Positions 47,056 to 60,460 of a stretch of DNA of 64,000 nucleotides are shown here, piece after piece. The position numbers and the translations under genes are program-made. Below the pieces are notes generated by a model, which was given only the letters and a program-made list of their open reading frames with translations, had not been told where the DNA came from and did not search any database. The stretch is taken from NCBI RefSeq assembly GCF_030052815.1, contig NC_079510.1, positions 42,285,566 to 42,349,565 on the forward strand. Reading direction: 5' to 3'. Position 1 is the stretch's first letter, and every line of letters begins with the position of its first letter. This stretch comes from Hevea brasiliensis (taxonomy: Eukaryota; Streptophyta; Magnoliopsida; Malpighiales; Euphorbiaceae).

Positions 47056-50000
47056 ATGAAGAAACGCCATCTGGGTCTTGCTGTTCCTTTTTTCTTAGTA
47101 TGTCTTTTCTCCTTCGCACGCTCTCAACAAAGCGGTGATACTGCTGTGATGCTTAAACTCAGAGAGAGCCTTGGTAACTCATCAAATATAGGGTGGTCTG
47201 GTTCTGATCCATGTAAGTGGTTGCACGTCTCATGCAACGGCAACAACCAGGTGATAGCAGTCCAAATCGGCCATCAGAACCTGGGGGGCACTCTTCCAAC
47301 AGAGCTCAAAAATCTGACGGCTTTAGTACGATTTGAGGTAATGGGCAACCATTTAACGGGTTCAGTACCGAGCCTTTCTGGGTTAAGCTCGCTTGAAGTT
47401 GTATATTTAAATGATAATGATTTCACTTCATTTCCTTCGGATTTCTTTGAGGGGATGACGTCGTTAACCTCCGTGAGTTTGGATTATAACCCTTTTCAAC
47501 CTTGGGAGATTCCTTTAAGTCTTAAAAGTGCAACGGCATTGAAGGATTTCTCTGCTAATGGGGCAAATATAACTGGCACAATCCCTGATTTTTTCAACAA
47601 TGATGTGTTTCCTGGACTGGAAAGTCTGCATTTGGCAATGAATTCTTTTGAGGGTGGACTGCCAGTGGATTTCTCACGGGCGGCTTCAATTACTTCCCTC
47701 TGGCTTAATGACCAGAAGAGTAATTCAGGGCTTAATGGAACAATTGCTGTGTTACAGAACATGACTGGCTTGACTGAGATTTGGTTACATGGGAATGATT
47801 TAACTGGTCCATTGCCAGAATTTACGGGTTTAGTTGGCCTACAGAAGTTGAGTTTGAGAGATAATCAATTCACAGGTATTGTTCCACAATCACTGTTAAA
47901 CCTGTCCTCTCTTTCTGTTGTCAATTTGACTAACAATCTGCTTCAGGGTCCAACACCTGAATTTCCTAACGGAATTAGAATAGATATGAACTCTGGGTCT
48001 AATAGATTTTGCACGCCTAATCCTGGTGTTGCTTGTAACCATAGTGTGGATATTCTGTTATTAATCGTGAAAGACTTTGGATACCCTGCTAGTTTAGCTG
48101 ATAGCTGGGAAGGAAATGACCCTTGTGCGCAGTGGAAAGGTATTTCATGTTCACCTGAAGGGAACATTACGGTTATCAACTTCCAGAATATGGGCCTTAC
48201 TGGTACAATTTCTCCAAGTTTTTCACTGATTCCTTCATTGCAAAAATTGATTTTGGCAGATAATTTGCTTTCTGGTACTATACCAACTGAGCTTACAACT
48301 CTGCCTAGTCTCACTTTATTAAACGTTGAAAACAATAGGCTGTACGGTAAGGTACCTACTTTCAGGCTAGCGGAAGTGATCACTATTGGAAACCCTGATA
48401 TTGGGAAGGATAACAGTAGCTTCTATCCCCCTGGTACACCTCCTGGGACACCCAGCACGCCTGGCAAAGATGGAGGAGGTAGTGGTTCTGATGCAAGTGG
48501 TGGTAAGAATTCTAGTATGGGAAAGATTGTGGGTTCTGTAATTGGTGCTGTTTGTGGATTATGTGTCGTTGGGTTGGGTGTGTTTTTCTATAGTAGGAAA
48601 CAGAAACAGTACAGTAAGGTACAAAGTCCAAATATGATGGTTATTCATCCTCGCCATTCTGGAGATGAGGATGCTGTGAAAATTACTGTTGCCGAATCAA
48701 GCTCTAATGGTAGGGCTGAGAGCTTCACTGATAGTAGTGGACCTAGTGACATTCATGTAGTTGATACTGGGAATATGGTGATTTCAATTCAAGTTTTGAG
48801 AAATGTGACTAATAATTTCAGCGAGGAGAACATACTAGGAAACGGTGGTTTTGGGACTGTTTACAAGGGAGAATTGCATGATGGGACAAAAATTGCAGTA
48901 AAGAGAATGGAATCAGGAGTGATGACTGAAAAGGGTCTGGCAGAGTTTAGGTCTGAGATTGCAGTACTCACTAAGGTCCGACATCGTCACTTAGTTGCAC
49001 TTCTTGGATATTGCTTGGATGGAAATGAGAGACTTCTTGTTTATGAATATATGCCTCAGGGGACACTTAGTAGATATCTCTTTAATTGGGAGGTACATGG
49101 GTTAAAACCACTTGAATGGACTAGAAGATTGACCATAGCCTTGGATGTTGCTAGGGGTGTTGAATATCTGCATGGACTAGCACATCAAAGTTTTATTCAC
49201 AGGGATCTGAAGCCTTCCAACATTCTTCTTGGAGATGATATGCGGGCCAAAGTTGCAGATTTTGGACTGGTTCGTCTTGCTCCGGAAGGGAAAACCTCAA
49301 TTGAAACAAGACTAGCTGGAACTTTTGGATACCTTGCACCAGAATATGCAGGTAACTTATCTTTAAATTCATGCTTCATTTTATGTGATTAGAGTAGTAT
49401 TTTATTCACTGCTTATTATGACCAAAAATAGTAGAGTAATTAAGGTTTGTGCCATGGGCAATTGGAAAACACCATCTTTGAGAAGGCAAAACAGAGAAAG
49501 CAATTATCTCCCTGTAATCTTTACTTGATCTGTAATAATGCGTTCTTATTTGTATGTATGAAATATGGATACGTCCAAAAATAATTTTTTTTTTTTCAGG
49601 TTAGAGATAGGTTTTAACATGCTTAACTGGAATTTTTCTAATGTCTTGCAGTGACTGGACGAGTGACTACCAAGGTTGATGTGTTTAGCTTTGGTGTTAT
49701 CCTAATGGAGATGATCACAGGAAGAAAAGCGCTTGATGAGACCCAGCCTGAGGATAGCGTGCACCTTGTTACTTGGTTTCGTAGGATGCACATCAACAAG
49801 GACACATTCCATAAGATTATTGACCCAACTATTGATCTTGATGAGGGAACTCTTGCCAGCATTAGCACGGTTGCTGAGCTAGCAGGCCACTGTACTGCTA
49901 GGGAGCCCTACCAGAGGCCTGACATGGGTCATGTGGTTAATGTTCTTTCATCACTTGTTGAGCTATGGAAACCGTCAGAACCAGATCCTGATGACGTGTA

Positions 50001-50166
50001 TGGGATTGACCTTGAAATGACCTTGCCTGACGCACTCAAGAAGTGGCAGGCATCTGAGGAAAGCAATTTGGATTCATTTGCTACTAGTGGGGATAATACC
50101 CAAACCAGTATACCCACTCGACCATCTGGCTTTGCAGAATCATTTACATCAGAAGATGGACGGTAA
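47056..50166 (+). CDS. TMK-family leucine-rich-repeat receptor kinase, 2 exons
   Basis: Exons 47056-49351 and 49652-50166 (GT-AG, phase 1) give 936 residues, as for TMK1/TMK3. Order: signal peptide 1-23; LRR N-cap '[10 protein letters not shown]'; first LRR block; non-LRR insert with '[10 protein letters not shown]' and second cap '[12 protein letters not shown]'; short second LRR block; Pro/Gly/Ser-rich linker; membrane helix about 491-512; kinase. In the kinase: glycine loop GNGGFG (about 595), lysine in IAVKRM (K616), HRD (715-717), DFG (735-737) and '[11 protein letters not shown]' split by the intron. All catalytic residues are present, so an active RD kinase is expected. The tail '[17 protein letters not shown]' is a TMK hallmark. 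TMKs act at the plasma membrane in auxin and ABP1-linked signalling. Confidence 0.96.
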
Positions 50167-53100
50167 ATGAAGAAAAGAAAAGTTGGAGATATGATGAAAT
50201 GCTCCTAATCAGATTGTTGTATTCCTTCTGCTTGTTCTTGTAAGGTTTGCCCTCTCTATGAATATTTTGCTCATGCTCTCTTTCACACCCCTGCCCTCCC
50301 CCTGTAGGTGGAAAGAAGTTTTACGTTTTTCTGGTGTTCTAAGATGCTAGGAATTGCAAACAGATATAGAAGAGTGAGATCATCTTTATATGTCATCTTT
50401 TCGCTTCTTTTGTTTATTTTTTTGTCTTCTTGAGATCTTATTTACATTTAGTTCAGCGTCTCTCTTTTGTTCTACAAGATACCTAGCACAAAACTTTTCC
50501 ATTGCAGCCATTACTTGAACAGGATCCCATTTATATTTCGTAAAGCAGATGCTGAAAACCCCATCTCTTTTATCCTTTGTTTAATAGAACCAAATTCTTT
50601 TGTGATGTTTAATCCTAGAGATGATTCAGTTGAGCTGGTTTTATTCAATCCATCATAATGCTTTGGCTTGAAGCCATTTCTAACCACTGATGTGAAAATG
50701 TTTTGTTTTGCTAGTGTTAATTTTCCTTCACCTATGCATCTGAGCTCCAAATTTTTGCATTTTATTATCACTAGTCATTGGCAGATAAAGTAAGGGTCCC
50801 ACTCTATGTGATGTGGAATGAGCAGGTCAACCGCACCCATTTGATTGGTTCATACTTCACAGGTGTGGGATTCCATGATCCATCATGGACGTCACTTCTT
50901 GATAAGAAGAATTCTTAATCCTATATGTATGTTTGTTCAGTGTTTTAGGTGGAGGGTGTGATGCAAATGGGACTGAGACGCAAGAGACAGGTCATCCTTT
51001 TATCATTGAATAGCTGATAAAAACAATGTCGTTTTTGTGACATAAGTGAATGCCACGTGTCAGTCCTAGAGTGGCTGTATGATATGCATGCCAGCTGCAA
51101 GTATTTATTGCCTACCACATTAAATATTCTGTAATGGAAGGCGGTGACTACTGACTACGTTGTTTGATGTCTTAATCGTAGTGGTGATCATTCTAGAGTC
51201 CGTGGTTCTATAAATTATATTTATAAATACATATAATTAACATTGTTGACTTAGCATGTCAATTATCCTTTTTCTAATTTTTGTTGAACTTGCTGGCAGT
51301 GCTAAGCCGGACATTCAGCCACAAATTATGCTCAAGTTAATTAAGGAAAAAAAAAATAATAAATAAAGGCAAATGGTATTGGTGGCATGTGAAATCATGT
51401 ATATCATCACGCCACAAGCATAGAATGGCAGTGTGTCTGAGTTTTTATGAATATCTAATTTAATTAAATTTTAATAAGATAAATTTAAATAATATATAAT
51501 TAAATTTAGAATGAATTAAAATTTAAAAATAATTTTTATAATTAGTTTAAATTTTATATGTTAGATATTTATTATTTGAATTCATTTATTTTAATGTTTA
51601 ATTTATTATATATAAATGTGAAAAAGGGAGAATATTAGTTTTGTCAAAAAAAATTTTATTTTTTAAATTAATTATAATTATATTTTTATTATTTAAATTA
51701 ATTTTAAAATTTAAATAAATTTAAATTTTTTAATTTTAAAGTTTATATAAATTTAAAATTTTTAGTTTTATTTATTCTATAATTTCAATTAAATATAAAA
51801 TTTTATAAGAAATAATTAACTAAAATAAGAAATTAATAAGTGAAAAATAAAAAATAAAAACAGTAGGAGGGATTTAATTAGAAGAGATTGGAAAAGAATA
51901 AAGATAAAAGAAAAATATTAAATTTCTAATGAGATTGAATATATATATATATAATTGGCTTCATTTCAATATTTTTATAGTACTAATTAAGATTTTTTAA
52001 TATTATAAATAATATAATAGTTAATTAAGGATATTGAAAAAATTTATCGCTGTATATATGGATAAGAAACATATATGTATACAAAATCTCCTTTGGCGGA
52101 CACTCTTCTATATAGGATTGTAATATATAATAAACTTGAAGAATATTTGTTGAATTAGGATTATAACTTATAGTACTATATATTATTACGAGTAAAACAC
52201 CAAGGAATAGTTTATGCGGTGTGGCAATTATTTGAGTGTTTGAGGCGAGGGTTAAAAACTTTTAACACTTTTAAAGGCTTGAATTTATTGGTATGAATGG
52301 GAACTAATTGACTTTCCCATGCAGATGAAAAGAACAAAAATATAAAGCATAACCAAAATTTAATTACAATGAAATGTTAAATTAATGTGCTTATTAATGT
52401 CTACTGTAATTATATATACATATTGATTAAACGTAGATATTATTTTTTTTCATTTTTCTGTTGATTGGGTTATGAGATTGGAGTTTGTGTGTAAATTAAA
52501 ATTTTATTTTAAAATTGTAATTTGTTTATATTTTTTATCTGCAATATTTTAAAATAAGGGTATTAAAATAATTAAATATTTTGATGTCTTAAAATCTCAA
52601 AAATGTTTATATTAATAACAATATGAGGGATGAAAATTAATAAATGTAAAATATATAGTATAATAATAGCAATATATATATTATATTTTTAATTAGACTA
52701 TTAATTTATTACTATTTTATTCATGATGTTAAATTAGTATTGTCATAGTAATAATAATATTTTATATTTATTTTATTTTATGAATATTATTTTACATGTA
52801 TTATTATTACTATTATTATTTTAAATTGTTATTTGTAGTATTGTCATTATCAAAATTAATTAGAGTTATTTAGAATTAAATTTCTATAGAGTATTATTAT
52901 TATTATTATTATTATTATTGCCAAAGTTTTATTTAATTTAAATATAATAAAAGAATTTGGATCTATTTGAATATACCTAAAAAGTTCAAGGACTAAAAAG
53001 GTAATTTAAAAGTTAAAAAAAAAAGAAATTTCAAAACTGCAACAGACCCCCCCTTTTTTCTCTCTCTCCCCGACCGCACACCCTCCCTCACTTTCTCTCT

Positions 53101-53277
53101 CTTATTTTCCATCCTGCCGGTGAACCAGCGACGCTGATGGTGGACCACTGAACTCCAGTGACAACTGGCAAGCTCCACGATAGCGTCAACGGTAGCGGCA
53201 ATGTCTGGACAGCGAGAAATGGTGACTTGAAGGAGAGATCCTGCGATGCTCTTTTAGGCATCGATTCTGTAGTTTTT
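50167..53277. other. Intergenic region, mostly AT-rich
   Basis: 50167-50500 includes the TMK 3' UTR. 50800-51130 is of mixed composition without a recognised gene. 51430-52950 is extremely AT-rich, with a (TTA)n microsatellite near 52892-52918. 53040-53277 turns GC-richer (CT-rich then mixed), and its short ORFs have no domain. It may be part of the older LTR element scrapped at 53278. Confidence 0.55.
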
Positions 53278-53319
53278 TGTAACGATCGGGCTCCAACCAC
53301 TAGAAGAATTGTCCTTTTT
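53278..53319 (+). mobile_element. Start of another LTR, interrupted by the Tekay insertion
   Basis: TGTAACGATCGGGCTCC followed by 'CCACTAGAAGAATTGTCC' resembles the start of a common class of plant LTRs (TGTAACG...CCACTAGAAG..TTGTCC), from memory. The Tekay LTR begins right after it. If so, the rest lies beyond the window end. Confidence 0.35.
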
Positions 53320-56300
53320 TGTCACACCTTATCCCTCTGTAAGGCATAACATGATCCCGTAGAATACTTAATGAACTACCGAACTTCATCTACCGATAAC
53401 TCATTAAGCACCCTACAAGGGATTTTAAAACAATTTCTTACTTTTAGTAAGTGGTGAGTATTTCTAATAACTATTTAAAATATGTACTTAAGTAAAAAGC
53501 TAGTTGAAAATTTTGGCCCATTTTATTTTTCCGCAAATTTTATAAAAATTTTGACAGAGTTTCCTCTGTATTTTGAGAAAACTGTTCTTCAAATACCTGT
53601 AAAAAGCACTTCTAAAAAATTTTCTCAACCACAACTTCAATTTCACAATCAAACTCTATCAATTTCAATAATTCCACAATCATTTCATTTGAGACAAAAC
53701 AATTTATATACATCCTTATAAAATTCATATCAAAAGAAATACAAACTAAATTTTATTACAAACTTCATACAAATTTTGTACAAGCTGCTCAAGACCCATT
53801 TACATGTCCATACCTTTATATGCAATACATACATCAAAATAAATATTTACAGTGTGGTATAAATTATACCCAAGACTTCAAGATGATAGCTCCTCACACC
53901 TCAAAGACTCACTCTGCTGCTCTAGTCTCTGTATTTGATAAAGAATAGAAGCTATCGCTGAGTACTAGGACTCAGTGGTACACAACATACTAAAATAATC
54001 TTTATGCAAAAATAAAATCACATTTATTAAAAAATTTGACTAAACATGAGCATTAAACACAAAACATGAATTATGAGATTTTAATACAAACCAAGTTCAT
54101 TTCAAAGTATCAAAACACATTTCATAAAACCCACAGTTAGATCATGCCATTCGAAACAAATAGAATCTCAATAGCCAGAGGCTAAAGAGAAATCATATCA
54201 CAAGGCTAGCTAGCTCAAATATATGGATATCCATTCACATCATCTTCTACTGGCACATTTCAACACTTCTCCAGAGAAGGAATCAAAATTCGAAACTAAT
54301 TACCCCCACTAGTCGTGCTAGTGAGGTGTTCAAATATATAGTCATGACACTGTGGTTTCAAAACTTATCTTAACAATTTGCTAAACATTGCTATTTCAAA
54401 TATACACAATAACTTTCACAGTTTAATCAAAACATCATAAATAATGTCACAAATAAACTTTCAACAATTCCAAATCACAAGTAAAATATATATTTCGTTC
54501 ACTTTATCAATGAATTTTAAAGCATGAAGATGTTGTGCACAAACCTCAAATGAGTCGCCTTTTGGCCTTAACTCGACTCCTCGGGTTCTGTTCCGGTATT
54601 CTTTTCCACTGAAACACACAATTTTATAGTGTTTCAGTACCATAATTTAACATAAATCCAAAAATAAATTTAACTTCACTTATACCTACCTCTAACGTGC
54701 TAATTTCGACGTCCTTGAAATTTTGTGTTTCAGGTTACTATTCACTACACTATTCAAGTCAAATAGTTGACTTTCTAAGGCTTAATAGGTATGAGAACTC
54801 CAACATCACCCACATACCACATTTTGGTCATTAAACTTGTTGGTTTTGGTCGTTTTCTCAAAGCTTAGGTCATTTTGGCAAAATTGCTAATTTTCGGTTT
54901 TGGAGTTCTAAGTTGCACTATTCCATTGGTCAATCTACTGTTGTAATTTGACAAAAATTCCTTCATAGAAAATGTTCCTTATTGTCTTAAGTGTATTCTC
55001 ATTTTTGGATCATCTCAATCGGAGTTTTGTAGCTCAAGTTATGGCCAAAATAAAATTACTGTTCACGTGCACTGTTCATGCTGAGATTTTGGGTTCTGGC
55101 AGATTTTGATCCAACTTTGGTCAGCAATTTGATTAAGTTAACTTCATAATTTGGTCTAAATTTCTTCATATGAAATGTTCTACTATGTCTTAGGTTTCCA
55201 TAGGTTCAAGAATCGCCTAAATCGGAGTTTTGTAGAGAGAGTTATAACCCTTCAAACATTACTGCTCAATAGAAATTCTGCAGAGTTGCAGGTTTGGTAA
55301 CTCAACTTTGCTCAATAATTTGAATGGGTTAATGGCACAATTTGGGGTGGTATTCTTCATAATAGTTTTAGATCTATACCTTATCTAATTGCTGGTAAAT
55401 TTTAGGTCAATTTGACCTTCCTAGCTCGAGTTATGACCAAATGAACGCATCGCTCATTTGGTCGATTTAATGCAAGTGGCACTGCTCTCATTTCACTTTG
55501 GTCAATTTGTTCACCCAGTTTTGGTCAGTTTTTGGGCATGGTTCCTTAAAGAAAATTGTGCTCTTTTATGTCTATTTTCATCCCCAATTTGTGGCATATC
55601 AATTGGACTTATAAAATTTGAGTTTTGGTCCTTCAAAGTGGGTTTGGTCATGTCACAAGAAGATGACCATTGACCTACAAATTTGGTTTTCATTCCAACA
55701 ATTCCCACACATCTCTTTTGGTCATTATTGACCATTTTTCAGTCCACAATTGGTCAAAGATATCATTTATGCATTTCTCCAAAATTTGCCTCAAACCCTA
55801 GGCCTCCAAACCCTAATTCACTTAATTATTGTAATTAATCACACTTAATGGTTTTAATGCTAATCATTCAACACCAATAAGCTCACATACACCTTTAAAT
55901 TCACCAAGTTCATGCATACACATCCTCAAACCCTAGTTGACTAAAATTTAGGTTTGGTCCTTCAACAATTTATTTCATTTCATTTTTCCACAATTTCTAG
56001 TGTAATTCAACTACTTAATTATGAATTTAAACATAATATTAAAAACTAACCACTAACCTCTTTTGTTGAATTTCTCCCTCTTCAAATCTTCTTTATTTCA
56101 ACCTATTTTTGTTGTCAAGATGCTTGTCAAAGTCCAAGAACAAGACTTACTTAAAGGAGTTAGGGAGTTTATAAAATAAAATCAAGCTTTTGAAAGCTTG
56201 AGATGGGTGTTAATGGTGGAAAGGGAAATGAGAGAAATGAGGGAGAAGGAGTGACGGGAATGAAGTAATCAAAATTTTTTTTTTCTTTTCTTTTATCTAT

Positions 56301-56948
56301 TTTGCTTATGGAAGACCACAAAAACTTAATTTAATAAATATTTAATTAATTCCTTTTATGGCATTATGCATGATGTCATGCATGATGTCATCACCTTTTT
56401 GCTTTTTGATTTTCCTCTCTCTTTTTTTTTCTATTTTTCTATTAGTTTTTTAATTTAATTCTCGACTCCGAAATTTTCTTTTCTTCGATTTTATTTGACA
56501 GTTAGGTCAGGAGTCAGCTCTCGGGGTCAATTGACCAAATTGCCCCTCGCCGGTTCATCCCGGTTTGCAAATAATTCCATATTTCTTCCGGCTCCCTGAC
56601 CTAATTATTTGACTGGCTTAACAGTTCTTTTTCGTGATTTTCTCTTTTCCACTGTGTCCATAAGGGTCTTAAGGACCGCAGCGTCACTTTTTACGGTTCG
56701 AAATTTAAGTTTAAGACGACTTCGCAGTCGTTCCCGAGGAGGTCACTCATCGCTGTGACTCTCGGCTCGTTTAACTTCTTATGTTCTGTTTTTCTTATTT
56801 ATAGTTAACTAATTAAATATTACTAATTATTTGTGTTTATGGCTTCTCAAGTTGTCTTAAGTGTGGCTCTAATCTCCTTAATTGTCCGGACCGACACCGG
56901 TCACCGGAACAGTGAAATCTACCAGGCTATGCAAACGGGAGTGTTACA
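53320..56948 (-). repeat. 3' LTR of the Tekay-type element, 3629 bp
   Basis: On the plus strand it starts TGTCACACCTTA and ends GGGAGTGTTACA. 53320 onward aligns with 61821 onward. Inside, three diverged blocks (about 54890-55090, 55190-55330, 55390-55520) repeat a theme around 'CGGAGTTTTGTAG' and 'AGTTAT'. The ORFs here are shadows without domains. Confidence 0.92.
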
Positions 56949-56964
56949 ATTCTCCCCCCCTTAA
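56949..56964 (-). other. Polypurine tract of the Tekay-type element
   Basis: The minus strand reads AAGGGGGGGAGAAT directly before TGTAACACTCCC, the start of the 3' LTR. Position and composition are those of the plus-strand primer. Confidence 0.85.
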
Positions 56965-57009
56965 ATAAATTTTGTCCCGAAATTTTACCTGGTACTAATC
57001 TTTGAATAG

Positions 57010-57819
57010 CTATGGGTGCTGTCTCCTCATGTCCTCTTCTCGTTCCCAAGTAGCCTCCTGGCCTGAATGATGGTTCCATAGCACTTTTACCAATGGTATC
57101 TGCTTGTTCCATAGCTGCTTTACCTCATAAGCCAGAATCTCTATGGGTTCTTCTTCATATGTGAGGTCTGGATTCACTTCAATTTCCTCTACTGGTAATA
57201 CATGAGATGGGTCTGATCGGTACCTCCTCATCATAGACACATGGAAGACATTATGTATCTTTTCCAACTCTGGAGGTAGTGCCAACCGATATGCCAAAGG
57301 ACCCACTCTTTCTAGAACCTCATATGGCTCAATGAAACGAGGACTCAGTTTCCCCTTTCTGCCGAATCTCATAATTCTCTTCCAAGGAGAAACCTTGAGG
57401 AAAACTTTCTCACCCACTGCATGCTGAATATCCCTTCTTTTCAAATCAATGTAGAACTTCTGACGGTCTGATGCAGTCTTAAGTCGACCTCTAATCATCC
57501 TGATTTTCTCTTTAGTTTGCTGAACGATTTCGGGTCCAATCATCTTTCTTTCACCCACGTCATCCCAACATAACGTGGTTCTACATTTTCTGCCATACAA
57601 AGCTTCATATGGAGGCATTCCAATGCTTGATTGGTAGCTGTTGTTGTAAGCAAACTCAATCAAAGGTAAGTGTGTATCCCAACTGCCCTCAAACTCAATC
57701 ACACAAGCCCGTAGCATGTCCTCCAAGATCTGAATTACCCTCTCGGTCGCCATCCGTCTGCGTGGGTGGAATGCGATCTTGAAGTTCAATCTAGTTCCTA
57801 GGGCTCTCTGAAGACTACC
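57010..57819 (-). pseudogene. Integrase C-terminal half and chromodomain, Tekay-type
   Basis: The piece 57789-57010 is in frame with the upstream pol piece but separated by a TAG at 57820-57822. A local frame slip turns the conserved catalytic-glutamate segment into 'HPRRRMATERVIQ'. It continues 'LIEFAYNNSYQSSIGMPPYE', 'KLSPRFIEPYEVLERVGPLA' (GPY/F module) and 'NVFHVSMMRRY'. The chromodomain follows ('YEEEPIEILAYEVKQL', 'LVKVLWNHHSGQEATWE'). Chromodomains steer chromovirus integration to heterochromatin marks. Confidence 0.9.
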
Positions 57820-58929
57820 CTAGAATCTAGAAGTGAACCTAGGATCTCTGTCTGACACGATGGATACTGGCACTCCATGCAGTCTCACAATCTCATCGAT
57901 GTATACCTTGGCCAATCTTTCCAAACTATAATCCATCCGGACTGGCAGAAAATGAGCAGACTTAGTTAGTCTGTCGACAATGACCCATACTGCATCATGA
58001 CTCTTCTGTGTCCTCGAAAGTCCCATCACAAAATCCATCGTTATTCTTTCCCATTTCCATTCGGGCACTGGTAGTGGATGTAACAACCCAGTGGGTACTT
58101 GATGCTCTGCCTTTACTTGTTGACAAGTTAGGCATTTGGATACAAACTCTGCCACATCTCGTTTCATACCCATCCAATAGTAATGCTCCTTTAGCCCCCT
58201 ATACATTTTTGTGCCACCAGGGTACATGGCAAAAGGAGACTCATGTGCTTCCTTCAAAATGATCTTCCTCAATTCAACATCATTGGGAACACAGATTCTG
58301 CCCTGGTGTAGCAGTAGACTGTCATCTCTGATTGAGAATTCTGGTTTCTTGCCCTGCCTGACTTCTTCCATCAACTTCTGATACTTCTGATCATTCTGAG
58401 CAGCCATTCTAATCTGATCAATCAACACTGGCTGTACATGCCATGCAACTGCTGTCTGCTCATCATCATTAATCTCTAAGCTGGCATGTAATGATCTTAA
58501 CTCATGTACCAAAGACAAAGGAGTAACCCGTAGACTTACCATAGTCTTGCGACTTAGGGCGTCAGCCACAACATTAGCTTTTCCTGACTGATAGTCTATC
58601 AGACAATCGTAGTCTTTTATCAACTCTAACCATCTCCTCTGTCTCAAATTCAGCTCTTTCTGGGTGCCCAAATACTTCAAACTCTTATGATCTGTATAGA
58701 TGTAGCACTTCTCCCCATACAAATAATGTCTCCAGATCTTAAGAGCAAACACTATAGCTACAAGCTCCAAGTCATGTGTCGGATAGTTCCTTTCATGCGG
58801 TTTTAGCTGGCATGATGCATAGGCAATGACATTTCGATCTTGCATCAATACACAACCTAACCCATTGTGAGAAGCATCACTATATACTGTATATTCTTTA
58901 CCCGGAGTAGGTAAAGTCAGGACTGGAGC
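57820..58929 (-). pseudogene. RNase H and integrase N-terminal half, Tekay-type
   Basis: After the stop at 58930 the frame continues to TAG at 57820. RNase H: '[20 protein letters not shown]', '[11 protein letters not shown]', '[12 protein letters not shown]'. Integrase finger: '[17 protein letters not shown]' with '[11 protein letters not shown]', where the second His of the finger has become Tyr (AMYPG). Catalytic Asp residues are present in 'ITMDFVMGL' and 'IVSDRDPRF'. The final TAG stands where Trp is usual. Confidence 0.9.
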
Positions 58930-59862
58930 TTAAGTCAAACATCTTTTCAATTCATCAAAACTCTGTTGGCATTTATCTGTCCACTGAAATTTCACATCTT
59001 TTCTAAGCAGCTTGGTCAATGGAGATGCCAACATGGAGAATCCCTTCACAAATCTACGGTAGTATCTAGCTAAACCCAGAAAACTACGAATTTCTGTGAC
59101 ATTTCTAGGTGGCCTCCAATTAAGGACAGCTTCAATCTTACTTGGATCTACCTTAATGCCCTCTTCTGATACTACATGCCCCAAGAAAGATATTTCTTTC
59201 GGCCAAAATTCACACTTCGACAATTTGGCATATAGCTGTTTCTCCCTCAAAGTCTGCAGTACAATCCGCAAATGTCTATCATGCTCTTCTGCATTCCTCG
59301 AATAGACCAATATATCATTTATGAATACCACAACAAACTGGTCGAGGTATGGTCTGAAGATAGTGTTCATCAGATCCATAAAAGCAGCCGGAGCATTAGT
59401 TAACCCGAATGGCGTGACTAGGAATTCATAATGGCCATAGCGGGTTCTGAAGGCAGTTTTAGGAATACTCTGCTCTTATACTTTTAGCTGATAATAACCT
59501 GATCTCAGGTCAATTTTGGAGAACATACCGCACCTCAACTGATCAAACAAGTCATCAATGTGGGGCAATGGATATCTATTCTTTATTGTCACCTTATTCA
59601 ACTGCCGATAATCAATGCATAACCGGAGAGTGCCATCCTTCTTCTTTACAAACAATACTGGCGCTCCCCAAGGTGACACACTAGGGCGGATAAAGCCCTT
59701 GTCAAGCAACTCTTGCAATTGTACTTTCAACTCTTTTAATTCTGCAGGTGCCATTCTATATGGCGTTATGGAGATTGGGTCCACACTGCATAACATCAAT
59801 TTCAAATCAACCTCTCTTTCGAGGTAATCCGGCAATTCATCAGAAATACATCCGAAAATCAC
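58930..59862 (-). pseudogene. Reverse transcriptase, Tekay-type, with mutated active site
   Basis: 59862-59476 gives '[20 protein letters not shown]', '[19 protein letters not shown]' and '[15 protein letters not shown]', then an in-frame TAA. 59379-58930 continues the same frame: '[20 protein letters not shown]' and '[20 protein letters not shown]', to TAA at 58930. The catalytic FIDD reads FIND (codon at 59319-59317, GAT to AAT), so polymerase activity would be lost even without the stops. Confidence 0.92.
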
Positions 59863-60460
59863 ATACGATAGGGATGTCCTTAGTCTTTGGACTCCCCACT
59901 TGGGTGTCTATCACATGTGCCAAGTATGCTTCACACCTCTTTCTGATCATCCTTCTTGCTAATGCAGCTGAAATGATGTTTGATGGCAGTAAATGTCTCT
60001 CCCCATGTATTACCACATCACCGTATAAAGGGAGACCAAAAGTGACTGTCTTCAATCTACAGTCAATCATCGCATGATGCCTGGCTAACCAATCCATGCC
60101 CAAGATGATATCATACTCTCTGAAGGGCATTTCAATCAAGTCTGATAGGAAAACATGTCCTTGGATCACCAAAGGACAGTCTCTATAAATTCTGTTGACC
60201 CGGACCTCTTGTCCTAACGGACTAGTTACTAGCACTTTAAAATCCATTTGCACACATGGAACAGCAAGTGAACTGACTATGCTAGCACTAACATATGAAT
60301 GGGTTGAACCCGGATCAAACAACACAAATACTTCTTGATCAAAGATAGAGAATGTACCAGCTACCACATCAGAAGTCTCAGCTTCTTCTCGCTGTCTCAT
60401 TGTGTAGATTCTGGTTGAAGCACTTCCTTGTCCTCGATCGACCAATCGTGCCTCGATCGC
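59840..60460 (-). pseudogene. Aspartic protease region, Tekay-type
   Basis: 'VAGTFSIFDQEVFVLFDPGS' and 'THSYVSASIVSSLAV' carry the DPGS active-site form usual in Tekay elements. 'YDIILGMDWLARHHAMIDC' is the conserved downstream motif. It is in frame with gag through a TGA at 60461-60463. A one-base frameshift near 59860 separates it from RT. Confidence 0.88.

Noticed and set aside
49197..50117. Minus-strand ORFs within the TMK kinase exons
   Set aside because: Shadows of the conserved kinase coding sequence.
53158..53349. ORF running into the Tekay LTR
   Set aside because: It crosses the insertion boundary, so it cannot be an old gene; no domain.
53482..55735. ORFs inside the Tekay LTRs
   Set aside because: The same ORFs recur in both LTRs with changes; no protein family recognised; typical non-coding LTR.
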